Source: Pomacea canaliculata (lineage: Eukaryota; Mollusca; Gastropoda; Architaenioglossa; Ampullariidae). From it: 64,000 nt of DNA. The notes under the pieces were generated by a model, which saw only the letters and a list, made by a program, of their open reading frames with translations, searched no databases and had not been told where the DNA came from. This document shows, in pieces, positions 47,123 through 62,324 of this stretch (positions are counted from its first letter, which is position 1; each line of letters begins with the position of its first letter). A program made the position numbers and the translations under genes. The stretch lies in contig NC_037592.1 of NCBI RefSeq assembly GCF_003073045.1, positions 17,441,844-17,505,843 of the forward strand. The letters run 5' to 3'.

Positions 47123-50100
47123 GTGAGTACACCAGACAACGATTCTCTTGAAAACTTGAGTGCCCCCCTCCCTACTTTTCCCACATCGGTTTCCGCAGTG
47201 TGTGCACTGATGTATTTGACAGCTGCTGAAGATGGTGGGGGGAAGGGGATGAAGGCAGTTTAGAGAAAAGGACGATTTAATTTTTTTTTATGGTAGTCGT
47301 GCTGGTTGGGGTGGGCAAGGGATGGTGCTAGTAGTGAAGAGAAACAGATTTAAGGTGAAGCCGGCGTCGGGTAGCAGCGGCCATATCTTGCACACCTCAG
47401 CGCTACTGCGGGTGCCGCACCACGCTCACGCGAATCAAAAATGGAGGATCACACCGCGGAAAGGGGCAAGTATATCATTAATTATAAGCGCCAGCTTAGG
47501 AAACCGTTTACGTGTCTGAAGATGTTTCAACCCACGATGCAGTTTTTTTCCCCAGGATATTTCTTGTCAAACATGTCCATCAGCCTTGCGTCGATCTCTC
47601 ACCGTTGGTTTTAGAGAAAGCCACGAGTTATATTGTGTCTTGACCGTGATTGATTACGAAGTCTATGAGTTATCTGCTTATCGGGTAGGTGTTCACTTAG
47701 TCCAAGGTAGATACCGTTGGTTGATGACGCTCGGACTGATTGTAATGTGAACTGGACAGCAGTGCAGTAGAAAAGGTTAGAAGAATGCGAATGATTCGCA
47801 GATTAGAGATGTTTCTGGAACTGCCGTCTGTCATTGCGAGGGTTGGAGCACGTGAGCGATGTTATCTACGAGTGAAGATGGTATTATCAGCGCTGTCTGT
47901 GCTCGCTGTTCTGGACAATGAGTCACCGAGAGACGAAGGATTCTCAGTCTAAACTTGAAACACAGGACACGCGCTTATCTCTGTGATGACAACCCACTGT
48001 AACATCGTGTAAAGACAATGTATGAGGAATCTTTGCCATAGAAATAAGTGTGGTGTTAGCTTGGGTTATTAAATTACACCTGTGTATGCTCGTGTTGCAT
48101 ACATTTCATTACGTGGGCGCACCCACGGTTCTAGTGGACGAAACGTGCGTTGAAGAGAGAGTTCTTGAAATGATACATTCTTATAAGGCAGTTTAATCCG
48201 TTTTCTCATCTTGTACAAATTAGGGACCTTACAAACGGCTTCTGTGCAGACGATTGCTTGTGTCATTATTGTTTCCAAAAGACTTACCTATGTATCCAGT
48301 TCCTTTTTACCGCAGTACATTTTGTTCCGTCGGGCTGAAAGCACTGCAGAAATGTTTCTGACATACATACACCTAACACATTGCTGATATGGTTAATGCT
48401 TATTTGGATTAACTTTTATTTTAAAATATAAAATTTGTTTATCAAATGGTTGAGCTCATTTTGTTTTGGAAAGATAAACTTCTCCAATTGTTTACGTCAT
48501 GAAACTCACATCACATTGAAAATATTATTTATATATATATAAATTGAAATATTATGATATATAATGATAGAGGACGTTTTCTCGTAAGGATGAGGACATA
48601 CCAACACGTCAATCGTTTAGGTCAAATCACCAATCAACCCTTATGTTTCTGCTGAAGAAAAGCAAAATATTTAACAAACAAATCCACACGAACGGCGTTT
48701 TCAAAGTATTTGAAAGTATATTTCTGTACCATGTCCGATCCGTTACATGTACACGTGTAATGAGTGTAATGACCCATGCCTGTCGTTGACCATGTTTTTT
48801 GTGTCGGCGTATTTTGTGACATGACGATGCCCTACACCTTTTGCTACAAGTCAGTGAGTGTTACACACCTTTTATGCGGTAACTCATAGCATCAGAATTC
48901 TTTTATATATATAAATCGATGGTGCCAGCCACTCACTGGCTTATTTATAGCTGTTAAAGTGGCCCACAGTTAGCGATAACAAGGTCAACAGCCGCCATTT
49001 CTTAGATAATAACTACTGCTAGATAAGACTGGCGGCCGTCGACGGTAAAAGATGTTATCGGCGGTACATCATTCAGGAGCTTACCTACTTATTCCAACAA
49101 TTTCATTTTTAAAAAAAGAGAAGAAAACTCGGTAAAGGTGTTTTCGGTTTGTATTGCTTTGTGCTGCCTTTGGCGGTGTGCCCATTATAAACGTTTATGT
49201 TACCTGACTTTATTAAGAAAAGTGCAGCGCGCTCTGGTTATTATTATTTATTATTAGCACTACACAACGTTTAAAAAAAAGGTTGGTAAAAAATCATCTG
49301 CATAGAATTGGTCGCGCATTTTGATTGACTCATTTATCTTAACATTGTCCGTTTTTGATTGAGTACGCATGCGAAAGAAACTGGTTAAAGGGCTTCACCA
49401 CGCGTTTCGTGTGTGTGGTGTAAGAAATGAAAGGTGACAGGAAATGTTTCTACAAACACAGTTGCTGTGGTGGTCCACTTTATTGGTCAGTTTTCACTCC
49501 CTGTAGGACCAGGACTGTCGTCTACCGCGGTTGATAACTTCCGGGTCACGCATACATCAGTTCCGGTTATTATTCAATGGAGGTCTATGACATACGATTG
49601 GTACTGATGGTGTGAACCACGTCATTCAAATCCGATTTATGAAGAACTTCCAGAATTTCTATCTTAATTGCCAGAACAAAATTCTGGGTATCAACGCCAT
49701 GTCCCAGCTGTACGCGTCTTAGGCACTCATTTCAGAGGAATGTTTTATCAAAAATTCTTGACTGGACCGGTACAGTCAAGTATCTTATCCAAAGTATCAG
49801 CGAGGAAGAAATCTCTGACACCGTATACCTGCTATTTTCTTGTGATGACGTGCAAACAGTAGTCGTTGAAATGTCAAGAAATACTTTCTCGCTCTCAAAT
49901 ATTATTTTACACCGGCTTAGAAATACCCTCTACCAGGAAGGTGAATTCGAGACACCATATAGTTATCACTTTTGTGGCTTTAAAAATGTAGTGGTTCAAA
50001 CATTAAAATGCCAAGGAAGTATCTTTCTTTCTCATTGATGACCTTTTACGCTGGCTTTGCGTGTTATATGATGCCAAAGGGGTTTTGTGCTTGAGCTTGC

Positions 50101-53100
50101 ACGATCTTCAAATCCTCGGGGGTGGCAGAACATCGAAAAGTCTTCACTGAACAGTAAAACCTGGTTTTCTTTTCGCAAAATGATCGGTGAATCTCTTCCG
50201 TCCTTTCTCTCTTCGTCCAGCGAGGCTGTGCTGACAAAACTGAGACTACGTCTCCTAGTCCTCCCAATCAAGAAACCATACAGCTAACATAAATGACAGA
50301 CGATTGACAAGCGCTAGGAATGGTAAAGCACTGGTCTGGCGAAACATCCGGGAACTGTGTGGACACAGGCAGCACTGAATGACCAGGATGTATTGCTTAC
50401 ATTTGGCGCTTATTGGCCGAGGTTTGTTTACAGTGTTCGTAAACACGACATTCATCCCGCGGACTCCCCCTTCCCCACCCAGCTGTAGTTCGGAACAAGA
50501 AGCAGATCGCGAAAACACACTCATAAACACCATGCAGTCAGCATATGCGCTGTTGGTCAGAATTTTTTCAGCGAGGACAAAAGTGACAGGATGCAAAAAT
50601 ACTTTAAGGTCGGAGTTGAAATGGTGTGACAGTCGAGACTTGGTTAGACCGTTTGACATCGCCCTATATATAAGCCACGAGGAGAATAACAAACGGACAT
50701 TATGTTGTTGAGTTGTCTGTGCAGTGGGTGTGCAGGAGTTTTCTTGTGGATGATGTTTGCGTGCATCAGGTAGTATTTTTACCCAGACACACGTCCTTAC
50801 TGTCTGCTACAGATAATGAAGGCTGTATAATAAAGCCAGCATTGTTGTCTGTAGATAATAGCCACGTTTGTATTATAAAGCCAGTGATAATCGTCCGAGC
50901 GTTGACTCCTATAGAAAGCAAGCTCAGCAGCTGCTGGTTGCTTTTTAACAGATTCCAAAAAAACATTGTCGTGGCATTTTAATGTTTATGTGTGGGAATG
51001 AGTCTACGCCCGCGTCCGTGCATGAAATGCAAACGATTCTAGCTGAAAAATGTATCCGTTGTCTCCAAAATTAAACTACAGGATTTAACTTCCGTCAATT
51101 AGCTGTCGCTCAACCAAATAGCAAAACGCCAACAATAACTCCCACAACAGGGATAATTTAAGATTCTGCTAGAAGGCTTATATATAAAATCAGAGAGATT
51201 GAAACATAATAACCAGCTTAAAATTAGCGCCTATTAGTCATTGATTTTTTTTTTTTGTTCCTGCTCGAAACCCTTCGAGATCAATGGCCTCTGCTTTGTG
51301 AGTGAGTGAGTGCATTCGTGTGTGTGCGACAGAGAAACATTGAACTGGTGAAATGGACTCTTCAGGGGATTTCCATCTCCCAACGAATACAGCTCCCGGT
51401 TTTTTAAAGTTTTGTTTTTGTCATTGATCTTTCATGAAGCCATTGATGATTGTAACCCTTGGCAGGGAATGTTTCGATGAGTGGGACTTGGTAGTCAGGC
51501 AGTTTTATTTTAAGATGCCTTTACAGCCACTGTGCTGTGCATAAAGGAGAAACAAATGTTCAACCTCCGGCGAAAACATGCTCTTAGCCGATCAACAATG
51601 GACTGGTAAAGACTGCTTTGAGTTCAATGTCTCAATTTTTTTGAAACTTTCTGTATCTTACATTCCCAGGAGACTAAGGGTGGTGGGGTGAGGTGACGTT
51701 TAACGCTAGCTTCGGGCTAGTCCTGCTTGACCGCATGGCAATCACGTGACCTGCCGGAGGGGATTTAGGCACAAGAACCAAAATGTTGAAGATTTTTTTT
51801 TATGCATTAAACCTAAAGAAGGATTTTTGATGTATGACAATAGAGAATGTCGAGCTTTTTTAAGGAAAAAAATCCCCACTTGTTCGATTGCAGACATTAT
51901 GTTTTAAACACGAGAGCTTTTAATGGCGCCATCAGCGCAATGGCGCCGGAGGCCTACAGCATCCTGTGGCGCGTCCTGCTCACATCTTTGCACGCGCTGA
52001 GATGCATGTAGTTCGCCTCGCTTTGACGCCGATAGTTCTGTGAAAGCGTAAGAAACCTGAACAAAAACAGTCTGGGGTTTGGAATGGAACGTCTTTCAGG
52101 GCGGTGAAAGCGGATGATGGGGTCCTCCACGAAGGGATGAACGCGAAGTTTTCGGATAAGCTGTAGGATTCCAGAATGGTACCTTTTGTGTGTGTTGTGA
52201 CCGTGGAAAGCAAGCTCACGAGAAAACACACGAGAGAGAAAGAGATGGAGGGAGGGAGCGAGAGATGGGGGACGCAAAAAGAAAAAAAAAAGAGAAATGG
52301 AAGAAATGTAAACGAGGAGAAAGAAGAATACGAAATGTTCAGCAGATTCAGTTTTCGAGCCTCACCTGTTTATGTCGAGGAAATACCGAGCTGGTGTAAA
52401 GTACTTGATGGTTGTCGTGCGACAGTTACAGCCTTAAAGGTCACGAAGAGCTCATAGTTGGTTTTTTTTTTTTCGCCAGAAATATTTTCATTTCCCACTC
52501 TCAGCAAATTGTTCACTTTCGTTCTTAAGATACACAAGCATCAGCTTACACAGAATACAATAAAGTCCTGTATTTGAGTGCATAGAAAGTTTGTGTTGTC
52601 ATGGCAATGGGAAATCTGGGATCACATTAATTTCCTGTAATCTGCATATTCCTGACGTCTTTGTTCGGCGGTCATTGCTCACTGGCTGATGTCTGTAGGT
52701 TGTATCCCGATAACGGAAGGGGAAGAATAAGATTTTTGGGGAATGATATCAAGGCATGGTAGTCGACCTCTAAGTGTCAAGTGTTTCCACTTCGTATAAT
52801 ATACTGCCTATAACCTGGTGGTGGCTTATCAGCCAGGCTTTGACGTGTCTGTACAGTGCAGTGGTGGGCGGTGTTGTTGCTGTAGATGTCCGCGCTGACG
52901 TTACCCGGCGGGACTACGTTTGATTGAAGGCAGTCCTCGAACTGTTGACAACAACTAGTTGTCGTCAGGTTTAACACCCACACAGTGTGACAGAGCTTGA
53001 TCAAAGTCAGTCGATTCAAAGTATTGAGAACAAGTCACTGGTTATCATCAGTTTTGAACACGGCTGAAGTCGAAAGCGGTTGTCGAGCTTAAAGACGTCG

Positions 53101-56100
53101 ATGGTGTATACTACCCGAACTGTTACCCGAGTGGAATTCTACTGAATTAATTGAGATGTAGCGTGCCTCTGTAAATACGGTAAGTGAGAGTGATTGTGTG
53201 TGTGTCACATGACAGATGGCGTACAACATTGCGTGCTTTTTAAAATTTTCTCTTACAATCACTCCGGGCTGTCGGAAGTTCTGTTTCCTGGGTTAGGTCT
53301 GTTAACTCTGGTCAGACTTTGTCAGGAACTCCTCTTGGACCAAAGCTTTGTTACAGACGGCAGACGACTTTTATCAGATCAGCATAATGGAACCTCGATT
53401 TACCTCGTGCCATTTCTTGTTAGCAACTGTCGGTTCGTCTGAAAGAGAAAGTTGGATAGACAGAGGGACGGATGGAGGGTATTTGTGTATGTGTGTCCTA
53501 TTTCCTGTTTCGAATACTTAATGTCAGATAATGTCATATAGCTGGAGAATCATCCAAGAATTGCAGTTATTAACGATCAGTAAGCGAGAGAGGAAATATT
53601 CAAGCTTTCACGGCTCAGTATTTTCACCCATGCCAGGAACTGTAATCATCACCGCTGGATTAACAGGTGGGATGTTGTTTTATGTCTTACCGCTACTGGA
53701 TGATGTCCACATTATTATAGTCCTTTCTTTCGGTTAGTTGGTTTACTTTCGATTTAGAAAAAAACAACATGTTTTCGACTTCGCACTGTGTGTGGAAGAG
53801 GGTAATAAAACCGAAAGAAACCCGGCTAACTGGAGAGGGACAATTTGATAACCAAATCCGTAAACAGATGTCCCTAGACCCTGACTCTTACAATCCAACA
53901 ATCCTCTTAACGAGTGTTTTATCACACCGATCATCTCCTTCTCGACTAATCACTTGGATAATGATGCGGGGAACATCCTGATAAATGGTCTCCTCGATGT
54001 ACTTACAGGCAAATCCTGACTGTTTTGAGAGTTACCTGTTGACGGTTAGTGAACTGGTTTAGCTGAGAGGAGATACATATGTGGGTGTGTACGTTCAAAC
54101 CCTTGTTACTAAAATTAGACCTAACGTGAGAGAAATGGACAACTCGGTTTCACGTTCATTATCCCTCGATAACGATCTACCACAGTCCTCAATCATGCAC
54201 GCGCGCGCACACACATTATCTCTCTCTCTTTCTCACACACACCCAATACAATACTGCGTGTTTCTTCGCAGCTTTTTTGTCATTTTTAATTATCCTTTTT
54301 AAACCAGTTTTCAGAGTTAAAAACGACTGGGCACAGTTTCTTAAAAATTTTTTTAACCTTGATTTATTACTGTCATTTATGCTAGTTTATACGTGGCTTA
54401 AACTGGTTCAAAAATATTTTTAAGTTAGAATCTGTTAAAATTCTTTTCTTGATTGATTTACACTGGTTTTCCCTTCTGTTTTTAATTTTAAAAAGCTTTT
54501 AAAAAGTCTGGCCTTAAATTAAAGCAATGTGTTTAAAGGCATGTTCATCATTCCTGTCCTATCTACTTCTGACATTCATCTTTAGTCCACTAACGGTAGT
54601 GTCGTCTCATAAATTGGGTTAAATCACCTTCAGGATGAGTCATCACTGGTTCACCATCCTTGGCGAGGCAGAAGTCAGCTGCCAGGTTGTCAGGACACTT
54701 GCCTGGCGTCTGGCGCCCCTCCGCCCCTTGTCTCCCCATGTTATAGGGCTGCGGCAAGTCTCGGGAAGCAGGGTGTTGCGGTCAGCCGGGGTCAGCGCTC
54801 AGAAAATCGGGACTTGCATTTTTAATGTATCCGTGATGTGCCTCCATGATGTTTTGCTGCAAGAACACCTCCAGACTGACCTTTCTCTCAGAACTTCGAA
54901 TGTCTAATTCATCCGTACATTTTTTTCTTCTCGGAGACGGGCATCTCGGACAGCCAGAAGGAAGTTGGCGCACTTTTTTAAGTATGTGCAGTTCATGAAA
55001 ACTTAACGAGACATTTCAGCATAACAGTCGTCCATGACCTAGCGTTCCTAGGGGTAATGACAGTAAGTGGTTCACCGTGTCCAGGACATGGCATGTAGAA
55101 GGTGGCGTCCCTCTCATTCCGCTGCCTTTACCTTTGCTGGTCCTCGTTTCTGCTAAGCCAGCTTCGAAACTGTAATCTTGTGTTCCACGTGTACCTGCGA
55201 ATTACACTATCTTCATGTATAAGCACGAAACTACATTCGATTCAATTTATTTGGTGCTTATTGCGGCTACAGCGATGATCAAGAGATGTAGTTGAAATGA
55301 CTACTGACAACAGAAAAAGAAGAAGCCATGTAGTCCCGACTATAGAACTGTGTATAAGTAAATAAATGAAAGTTGCGGATATATTATTTTGTGCCCGGAG
55401 TTGTCCTGATCCTTAATTACTCTGATTCCGAGCAATGAATGTTTGTCAGCCATTTGGCCGACACGTGTCAGTGTTGACATCGAGACACATCAAACCCACA
55501 TCCTGTACTCGCAATGTGAGATCGATGCACGTGTGAATATGTGGAAAGGACCTGCGCAAGCATTTTCTCCAAATCGTCGGCCCAGCGGAAAGGCCATTAT
55601 TATAACACACATGTGTAATACCAATGCCATGCAGAAGGAGACCTCACCGGCACCTTGGTGTGTGGCTTCCGTTTGTGGCGACAATAACAGTTAAGTGTCT
55701 CATTCCTACAGGAATGATCAGACAGCCTATTGAGCCGGAAAATTGGAGTGCGAGGAGAAGGGGTCGGATGCTGGCTGAGCCTGTTGACTAAACATCATCG
55801 TCTACTGCATCTTGATTGTCGTCGCTGTTGTCGAATTACAAGCTTCCAAAACAGAAAGGAATTCGTTCTGGTTGTTGGATGTTAAAAGAATGTCTGAGCA
55901 TAAATATTGTAGACGTGCTAAGTTTAGGCTTCCATAGACCAATAGATGCCAAGCCAGGACATTGGGGAATAATGGTGGTTTCAATAGCAACAAAAGTTGA
56001 GAAAAGAAGGAATAATAAATTAAATATTTTCATGCATAAATGGTTGATGTATAAAAAATCTTATCGTTAAATACCAATCTGTCTCATTAACTAGATTTTA

Positions 56101-59033
56101 TGAGACCTTTGGATTAAATGTTCACTATTTTCTGACCTATTCACTAGTACAAAATCATACGACATGATCATCTTCATCGTTCCCATGTTCGTACTTCTGT
56201 TCTATACGTGCTTGACGGTTAGGTCACAGTGAAGTTATTTTTTGCGTTCTTGATGTTGTGAGTATGGCTAATTGTTGAAGTCTATATTGCTTTTGTACAT
56301 TCTTCTGTGTGATGGTTGTGAAATGTGTACACATGGATTACACTCGAGACGAGACACCCTGGCGCCTGGTGTAGGATCGGTAAGTGTAAACATTTGTATT
56401 TCAGTCGGAGGCTACTGCAGACGCAGGCGCTTAGTCTCTGTCGAGCACGTGTTGGCGGTCCGACCTGCTTGTGGAGCTCAGGTGACTTCAAGTGGAAGAG
56501 GGAATGGGAGACTGGCAGTTGAAGACTTTCCCTGAGCGCTTTTTCTCCCCGTCAGATATTATGGAAGTTAATCATCCAAGAGTATACAGGCCTGTCATTC
56601 AGCAAATTCCAGAGAATGGTACAAAACCGAGAGGTCGAGAAGATAAAAATCGGTGTCAATAGTCAGGCATCTCTTGCAGCTAGTCAGGACTGAAGATTAT
56701 GATGATGACTAACTGGCCAGATATTTGAAACATTTTGTCGACATTTTCATCTGTGCACAAGACAAGAGGTTACATGGCTTCCCTTCCCTGTTCAAAAATA
56801 AAAAAAAAAAGTAGCGGCATCACTGGGATGTCTTTAAAGCGTTTTGATGTCGATGAATAGAGGTCAGAAGAGACAATCGGTCTGCTGCTGATTAATTCTG
56901 CTCTAAGATGGGTTCCTGGCCTGACCTTGATGGACTCTACCCGGCATACGCTTACATTGCCAGTGTCGTATAGTAAGCAATACGAAAGTATACAGACATA
57001 CTTTCATCCATTAACAAACTGCAAAGATGCAGAACCGCTCATATGTCCTTTCAAGGCGTCGTTAGCGATCTTCCATATTCCTCAATCACACACGCGTGCG
57101 CACACACATACATATGTACACTCACACACAGAGAGACACGCACGAGTACGTGTTTGCGCCAAGTAGATATGAAGTTGTTTGATCTGCCTGTACGCTGTGA
57201 AAACTCCCCCATCAGCCTGGAGGTACTTGTAACACTCGGCAGACCTCATTAGTTTACAGCATCTGCGTCGTCCTTAAATCTCTTTCAAATATTTTAAAAA
57301 TTTATTTTGGACGCGGGGTGAAAACGAGGAGACATGAAGGAGGTTGAGTGCTATCTGAGAAGGTTAGAGTTTAGTAAGGCAGTATATAGCACAGTCAGCT
57401 TATAGGAAACTCCCATATTAACTGGGCAAAGTGCCAAAGCGTCAAACCTCCGAAGTACTTTTCAAGTCCCATTCACTGGCAAACAAGCATGGACTCAGCA
57501 TGTTGACCAAAATATAAATGTCCCGAGCTTTCTCCCCTTAACCACTAGTTTGTTATGACCTTCACACACGACTTTGCCAAACCTGTTCATTGCCAAACCT
57601 CTTCAAACTGTGTCCATGTTTTTCTGTTTAAGAATGGCCTTTAGGGAGACTTCGTTCAAGAAAGAGTCACTTCTATTTTTCTCACTTTTAATGTGCACAC
57701 TCGGACACACAAACACCGACCCCTCTTCACACACACACACACTCGCTCGTGCGCGCGCATTGTGCTTAGTTGTTGCTTATTTATCGATAATAATAATTTG
57801 TTTCTTCTGCCACAATTTCCATTTCTTTGCCACCCACCATGCGAATGGTTGTGTCTGCCAGCGCGCATGTGTGTGTGTACGCGCGACTTTCGTTCCAGTC
57901 GTTGGGAAGCAGACAAACAGGTTTTCTTTTTCTTCACGTGCCGTAGAGCCTGCCGCTTGAGAAAGAGAAAACAGGATGGCTAAACACACGCTTCATCGAT
58001 CTCTCAATCCGCCAGGTGAGGCACTCAGGAGCCAGGTGCACAGAGCGCCAGTAATCACTGAGTGGCCAGCACCATAGGATGTATGATGGTTGGTGTGTGG
58101 TGCCATCGACATCTTCTGCAGCTGAGTTCAGCAGTTTGGCGACACAGATAAACCGACTTTCATCATGTTGGCTAGTCTCACCCCCTCTTATCTCCAGGCC
58201 TCTTCAGATCCTTCCTTCAGCTTACATTCTGTCCATCTACCTTCTCTTGCCACCTTAGAGCGACTGGGAAAACATCAGACAGAAATATTGAGTATTTTTT
58301 GGTAGCTTCAGCCAAAACAAAGTTGAAATGGTCGTTAAAAAGATGATATTGCATTATTTAACATCTGTCATAATTTCACCGTTCGGTTCTATGTGCCTAA
58401 TATCGCGGAGTAATGGGAATTTTATGTTGCAGCTACATGCCTCCATTACCATAGTAAATGTTTATGTTCCGCTGCCGTAAGCTGTCTGCTGAAGTCCTCG
58501 AATAAATTCTTCAGTTGTGAATATTCCCGGAACTCACGTGCCGTCACTTTTTATTTCGAGGGCAGTTGTGGAAAACTTTTCTCTGCTGTATTTTACACAG
58601 TTTAGGGAGTTAATTCTCGTTTTAACTCACTGTGGTACCTGACTTTTTCACTTTCTCAAATACTAAGTACTTTGCAAGAATTGCTGTACCCATGAGTTAG
58701 ATGAAGTGAAGGAAGACCAGCTGCCTGGCGAAAATCGTAGTTGAGCATCTGAGTATTTTCCACACGAGGAAATAACAAGAGCTTATACCAAAGCGAAAAA
58801 AATCGTGTTATACGTGGCATCTTTCACTTTTAAAAAAAACAACAAAAGCAACAAACCTACCCCAGTTCTTCGCAGATTTACATCACCTACTTATTGCCAT
58901 GTATTTCAAATCACAATGTTTGTGAGCATTTTGAACCCTAAGCAGACGCCTGAGAAACAATCGGAAGCATATCCTGCATATCAACATATTAATTTCCGTG
59001 TATTGTGTAACTGTGGATGTGATCTCTGTGCAG
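47123..59033. other. Presumed long first intron of the tetraspanin gene; no other gene seen
   Basis: No conserved coding sequence on either strand. It contains AT runs (48526-48570), a two-copy duplication (50802-50890), CA/TG microsatellites (54200-54245, 57075-57130, 57700-57745) and short poly-A/T runs. If the exon at 46290-47122 belongs elsewhere, this is intergenic DNA. Confidence 0.4.
50802..50890. repeat. Two-copy imperfect tandem duplication, ~45 bp
   Basis: GTCTGCTACAGATAATGAAG at 50802 recurs as GTCTGTAGATAATAGCCACG at 50847. Both units contain a GTATAATAAAGCCAG or GTATTATAAAGCCAG segment. Confidence 0.75.
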
Positions 59034-59038
59034 ACGAC

Positions 59039-62000
59039 ATGGCGGGCACAGCGGTCAGCGTGAAGAACAGACGGAAAGAGACAGGATGCTGCAGCGTCAC
59101 CTTCCTTCGCTCCGTTCTGGTCGTCTTCAATGTGATATTTTGGGTAAGTCTGGCACCTTCCTCAGGGTTCCTATCTGCCACCGACATGCTATTAATCATA
59201 AAGACGAGCGACATTTAAGAAATGTTGCATAATTGCCTGAGATGTTCTTCCGCATCCCTATCTCTTCTTCCTCTAACCTCAGGTTGAACCTAACATTTGT
59301 AAAGTTACTGGTTATCAAGCAACACATTTCTGTCCCTGGTATATGAGTCATATCCTTCGGGAAAAACTAGTTTGGTATCTTGTTGGACACCTGCAAATTA
59401 TGTGACCTCAGGGATAATTTTACCAAGAGAAGAAAGACAAGCTGCATGCCATGGCCGAACTAATTAGGCTGATCCCACCCATCCCCATTCACATCCTTTA
59501 AAAAAAAAAAAGACGCAGAGAGAGAGACTGCCAGTCTTCTCTTACTACTAGAATTGGCCACCACATTAGTCACAGTCGCAGGAGCTCATTATCTGCATGA
59601 GCTTTCGCAAGACTGGGTAGTTAAAAAAACCTAGTGATGATTCATCTAATGAAGCATTTTGTACCACCTCGAGGAGGGGGCCCTGTCGTGCCAGCCTGGC
59701 AAGTAAAGATCACTCATTAAATGCGACTCATCTGAAGATAGCCTGGGGCGCTGTCGCTGATGTAACTGGAGAACTAATTCTTTCCATTTTGGAAATCCAT
59801 TACTTCCGCGAACCAAATACAAAACTCACTAGTTCATCAGAACTCCCTTTTAGCGAGATTACAGTGCTTTTGTTTCCTTTTTATTTAAAGGTTAAAAGCA
59901 TGCTGACTGTGTTTTTCAGCGTTGTAGCTTGGTCATAAAATATAGGATAAATAGGAGATGCACACATTTTTTGTTGTCTGCTTCATGAATGCTGTATTAA
60001 TCAGATGCATTAACTTTTTTCCCAGTCCCCTCCACCACGAAAAGTAGCATTTTTTTGCACACCAAATAGCTATTTTGATTCCTCAGTACACACTGCCATA
60101 TTTTAAAATGTTGCAGCTGACAGGCCTGACATTTCTGGGGTTAGGCATTTGGGCACTGGCCAGTCGCCATGACTACATTGGGCTGCTTGGCAACAACACC
60201 TACTCAACTACCACTTTCCTGTTCCTGTCCGTGGGTGTGCTGATCATCTTGGTCGGTTTTATGGGCTGCCTGGGGGCACTGCGCCAGATCCGCTGTTGTC
60301 TGGTGTCCTTTGCCTTCTTGCTTCTCATCATTTTTATTCTGGAGGCTGTCTCAGGTGTTTTGGCCTACCTGTATGAGAACACGGTGAGGGAGGGGAGTGG
60401 GAGAATGAGAATGACTATTTGAACACTTGGTTTGTCTGAATAGTAATTTCAAAAAGAAATGTGTATGCATCTCCTCTAATCTTGACTGCAATTCCAAGTT
60501 TGTAGCAACTATCCATAGTTAGGAATAATTGTATTTGTATTTGGGAGGAGTGTAACCTTTTGCAAATGAATTACAAGTGTGAATGACATTTATTTCAACA
60601 CATTATTATAAGCAATCCATGTAGAAATGTCTTCTTCACTTTAAGTTTCCATTTTTAATACATGCAACATTTGCTCAGTACCTGTCCATGCTATAGCAGT
60701 CAGAATTACATAGTAAGTAGCCCAGGTTCAGTATGCATGCTTGAATATTCAAATTCATACTCGTATACCTCATGTTTTTTAAAACTGTTATGAGACAGAT
60801 TCGAGAAGAACTGACTAGAAATCTGAACAAAACCCTGACAGAGAACTATTACTACAACCCAGGCATAACGAAGAGTGCTGACAGCATGCAGGAAGATGTG
60901 AGTCTTGCTCAGACTGATATGTTATATAAATTTAGAATATTTTTTTCCTAGCAAGTAATTTATGTGTTGTAGTCTTGCTGACAGTGCAGAGTGTGTGTCT
61001 ACTGTCAACAAAAGCATCTGAATAGCAGGGTACATGGCAGGTTTTATTGGAAAAGTCCATGCAATTTTTTCTATAGTTTTTTTAGAAATGAAGCAGTAGA
61101 TTTAATGATATGCATTAGGGGTTGGGGAAGGCATAGAGAGTAATAATCTATGATGTAGGCTGCATTCTAATGTTATATTTCTATCTGTATAGTTTCAGTG
61201 TTGTGGAGCACAGGATTATACCGACTGGCAGTACTCCAGGTGGCTAGGGTCAGAGAAAACAAACAACAAGGTTCCAGATTCCTGCTGTATTTCTCCATCC
61301 AAAGGTTGTGGGGAAAACAGTCACCCTTCTAACATTTACCGCAAGGTAATCACGTCTTTAATTTGTGCATATATTGTAATAATAAATTGAATTCCCTTTG
61401 TAAACTTAAATGTTAACAAAATATAGAACACCTGGGTGAGAGTGCCTTTATCCTGCTCAGGAATGTGCACTCTTTCATCTCACTAGAATTGCTCTCTTGT
61501 ACGTGCATGACCAAGTAATGATTTTGAGAATGGTACATCCGTTGAACAAAAACAGCTTCAGTTGTTCCATGAGTTCTTTTCTCGGGATTTTTTTTTTTTA
61601 TCATGGACCATGCCTCTTTCCCCATTAATTGTAAGAAGAAATGTTTTTAGCAGTCTGGATGGGCTTGTTATTTCTCAGTTTTTGTTTTCTCAGTATAGTT
61701 CGTTCAGTTTTTGTTCTTCAGAGTGACTCTCATCGAAAGATATGCAAGGATGTATGCTTGGTAGTTAAACTTACCAGAAAATGTTACATTGTTATTGCAG
61801 TTGATTTTTTTTTTTTTATCCTTTTATTGCACTAATTTTTGGTCGGTATTTTCTGAGTTTTTACAACAAAGATTTTTTACAAATGCGTTAATGTTGGTTG
61901 AGCCAAGATCTCACATATCCCAACCATAAAACTGAGATTGGTTGAATGCACTTCCAGGGCTGCTGGCAACAGCTGGAGCAGTTTCTCAGGTCTCATCTCA

Positions 62001-62324
62001 TAGTCATTGGTGGTGTTGGGCTAGGCTTTTGCTGCCTGCAGGTAATATTGATAATTATTCATATATTATGTCATATTGGCCACTATGCAAGTGGACCCAG
62101 TAAGCATATATGCTTTATATTGTTTAGCAATTTAGATCACAGTGTCTGTATGTGTGTGTGTGTGCGCATGTATGCACATATTAAGATTTGGTTAGTTTTG
62201 TTTGTGTATTATACATATTCTTTAATCAACTGCTACATTTATTGTCTTTTTGCTTCAGGTATTTGGCATCGTATTTGCTTGCTGTCTGGCTAGAAAAATC
62301 AAGGTTTCTAAAGAATTTATATGA
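59039..62324 (+). CDS. Tetraspanin, CD151-like
   Basis: Tetraspanins are four-pass membrane proteins that cluster partners such as integrins at the plasma membrane and endosomes. Six coding exons: 59039-59143, 60117-60383, 60799-60897, 61193-61345, 61958-62041, 62259-62324. All junctions are GT-AG and phase 0; total 774 nt, 257 residues. TM1 lies in about residues 21-50, TM2 72-95, TM3 99-122, TM4 217-244. The large loop (about 123-215) has the CCG motif (C160-C161-G162), PDSCC (C188, C189), then C196 and C210: six cysteines, the three-disulfide class. SNIYRKGCW before TM4 and LQVFGIVFACCL at its end resemble CD151 and TSPAN11 most. N-glycosylation sequons include NNT in the small loop and NKT in the large loop. 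Juxtamembrane Cys (GCC at 16-18, CC near 98 and the C-terminus) could be palmitoylated. Start ATG 59039 lies 5 nt inside the exon, in context CGACATGG. Confidence 0.93.
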
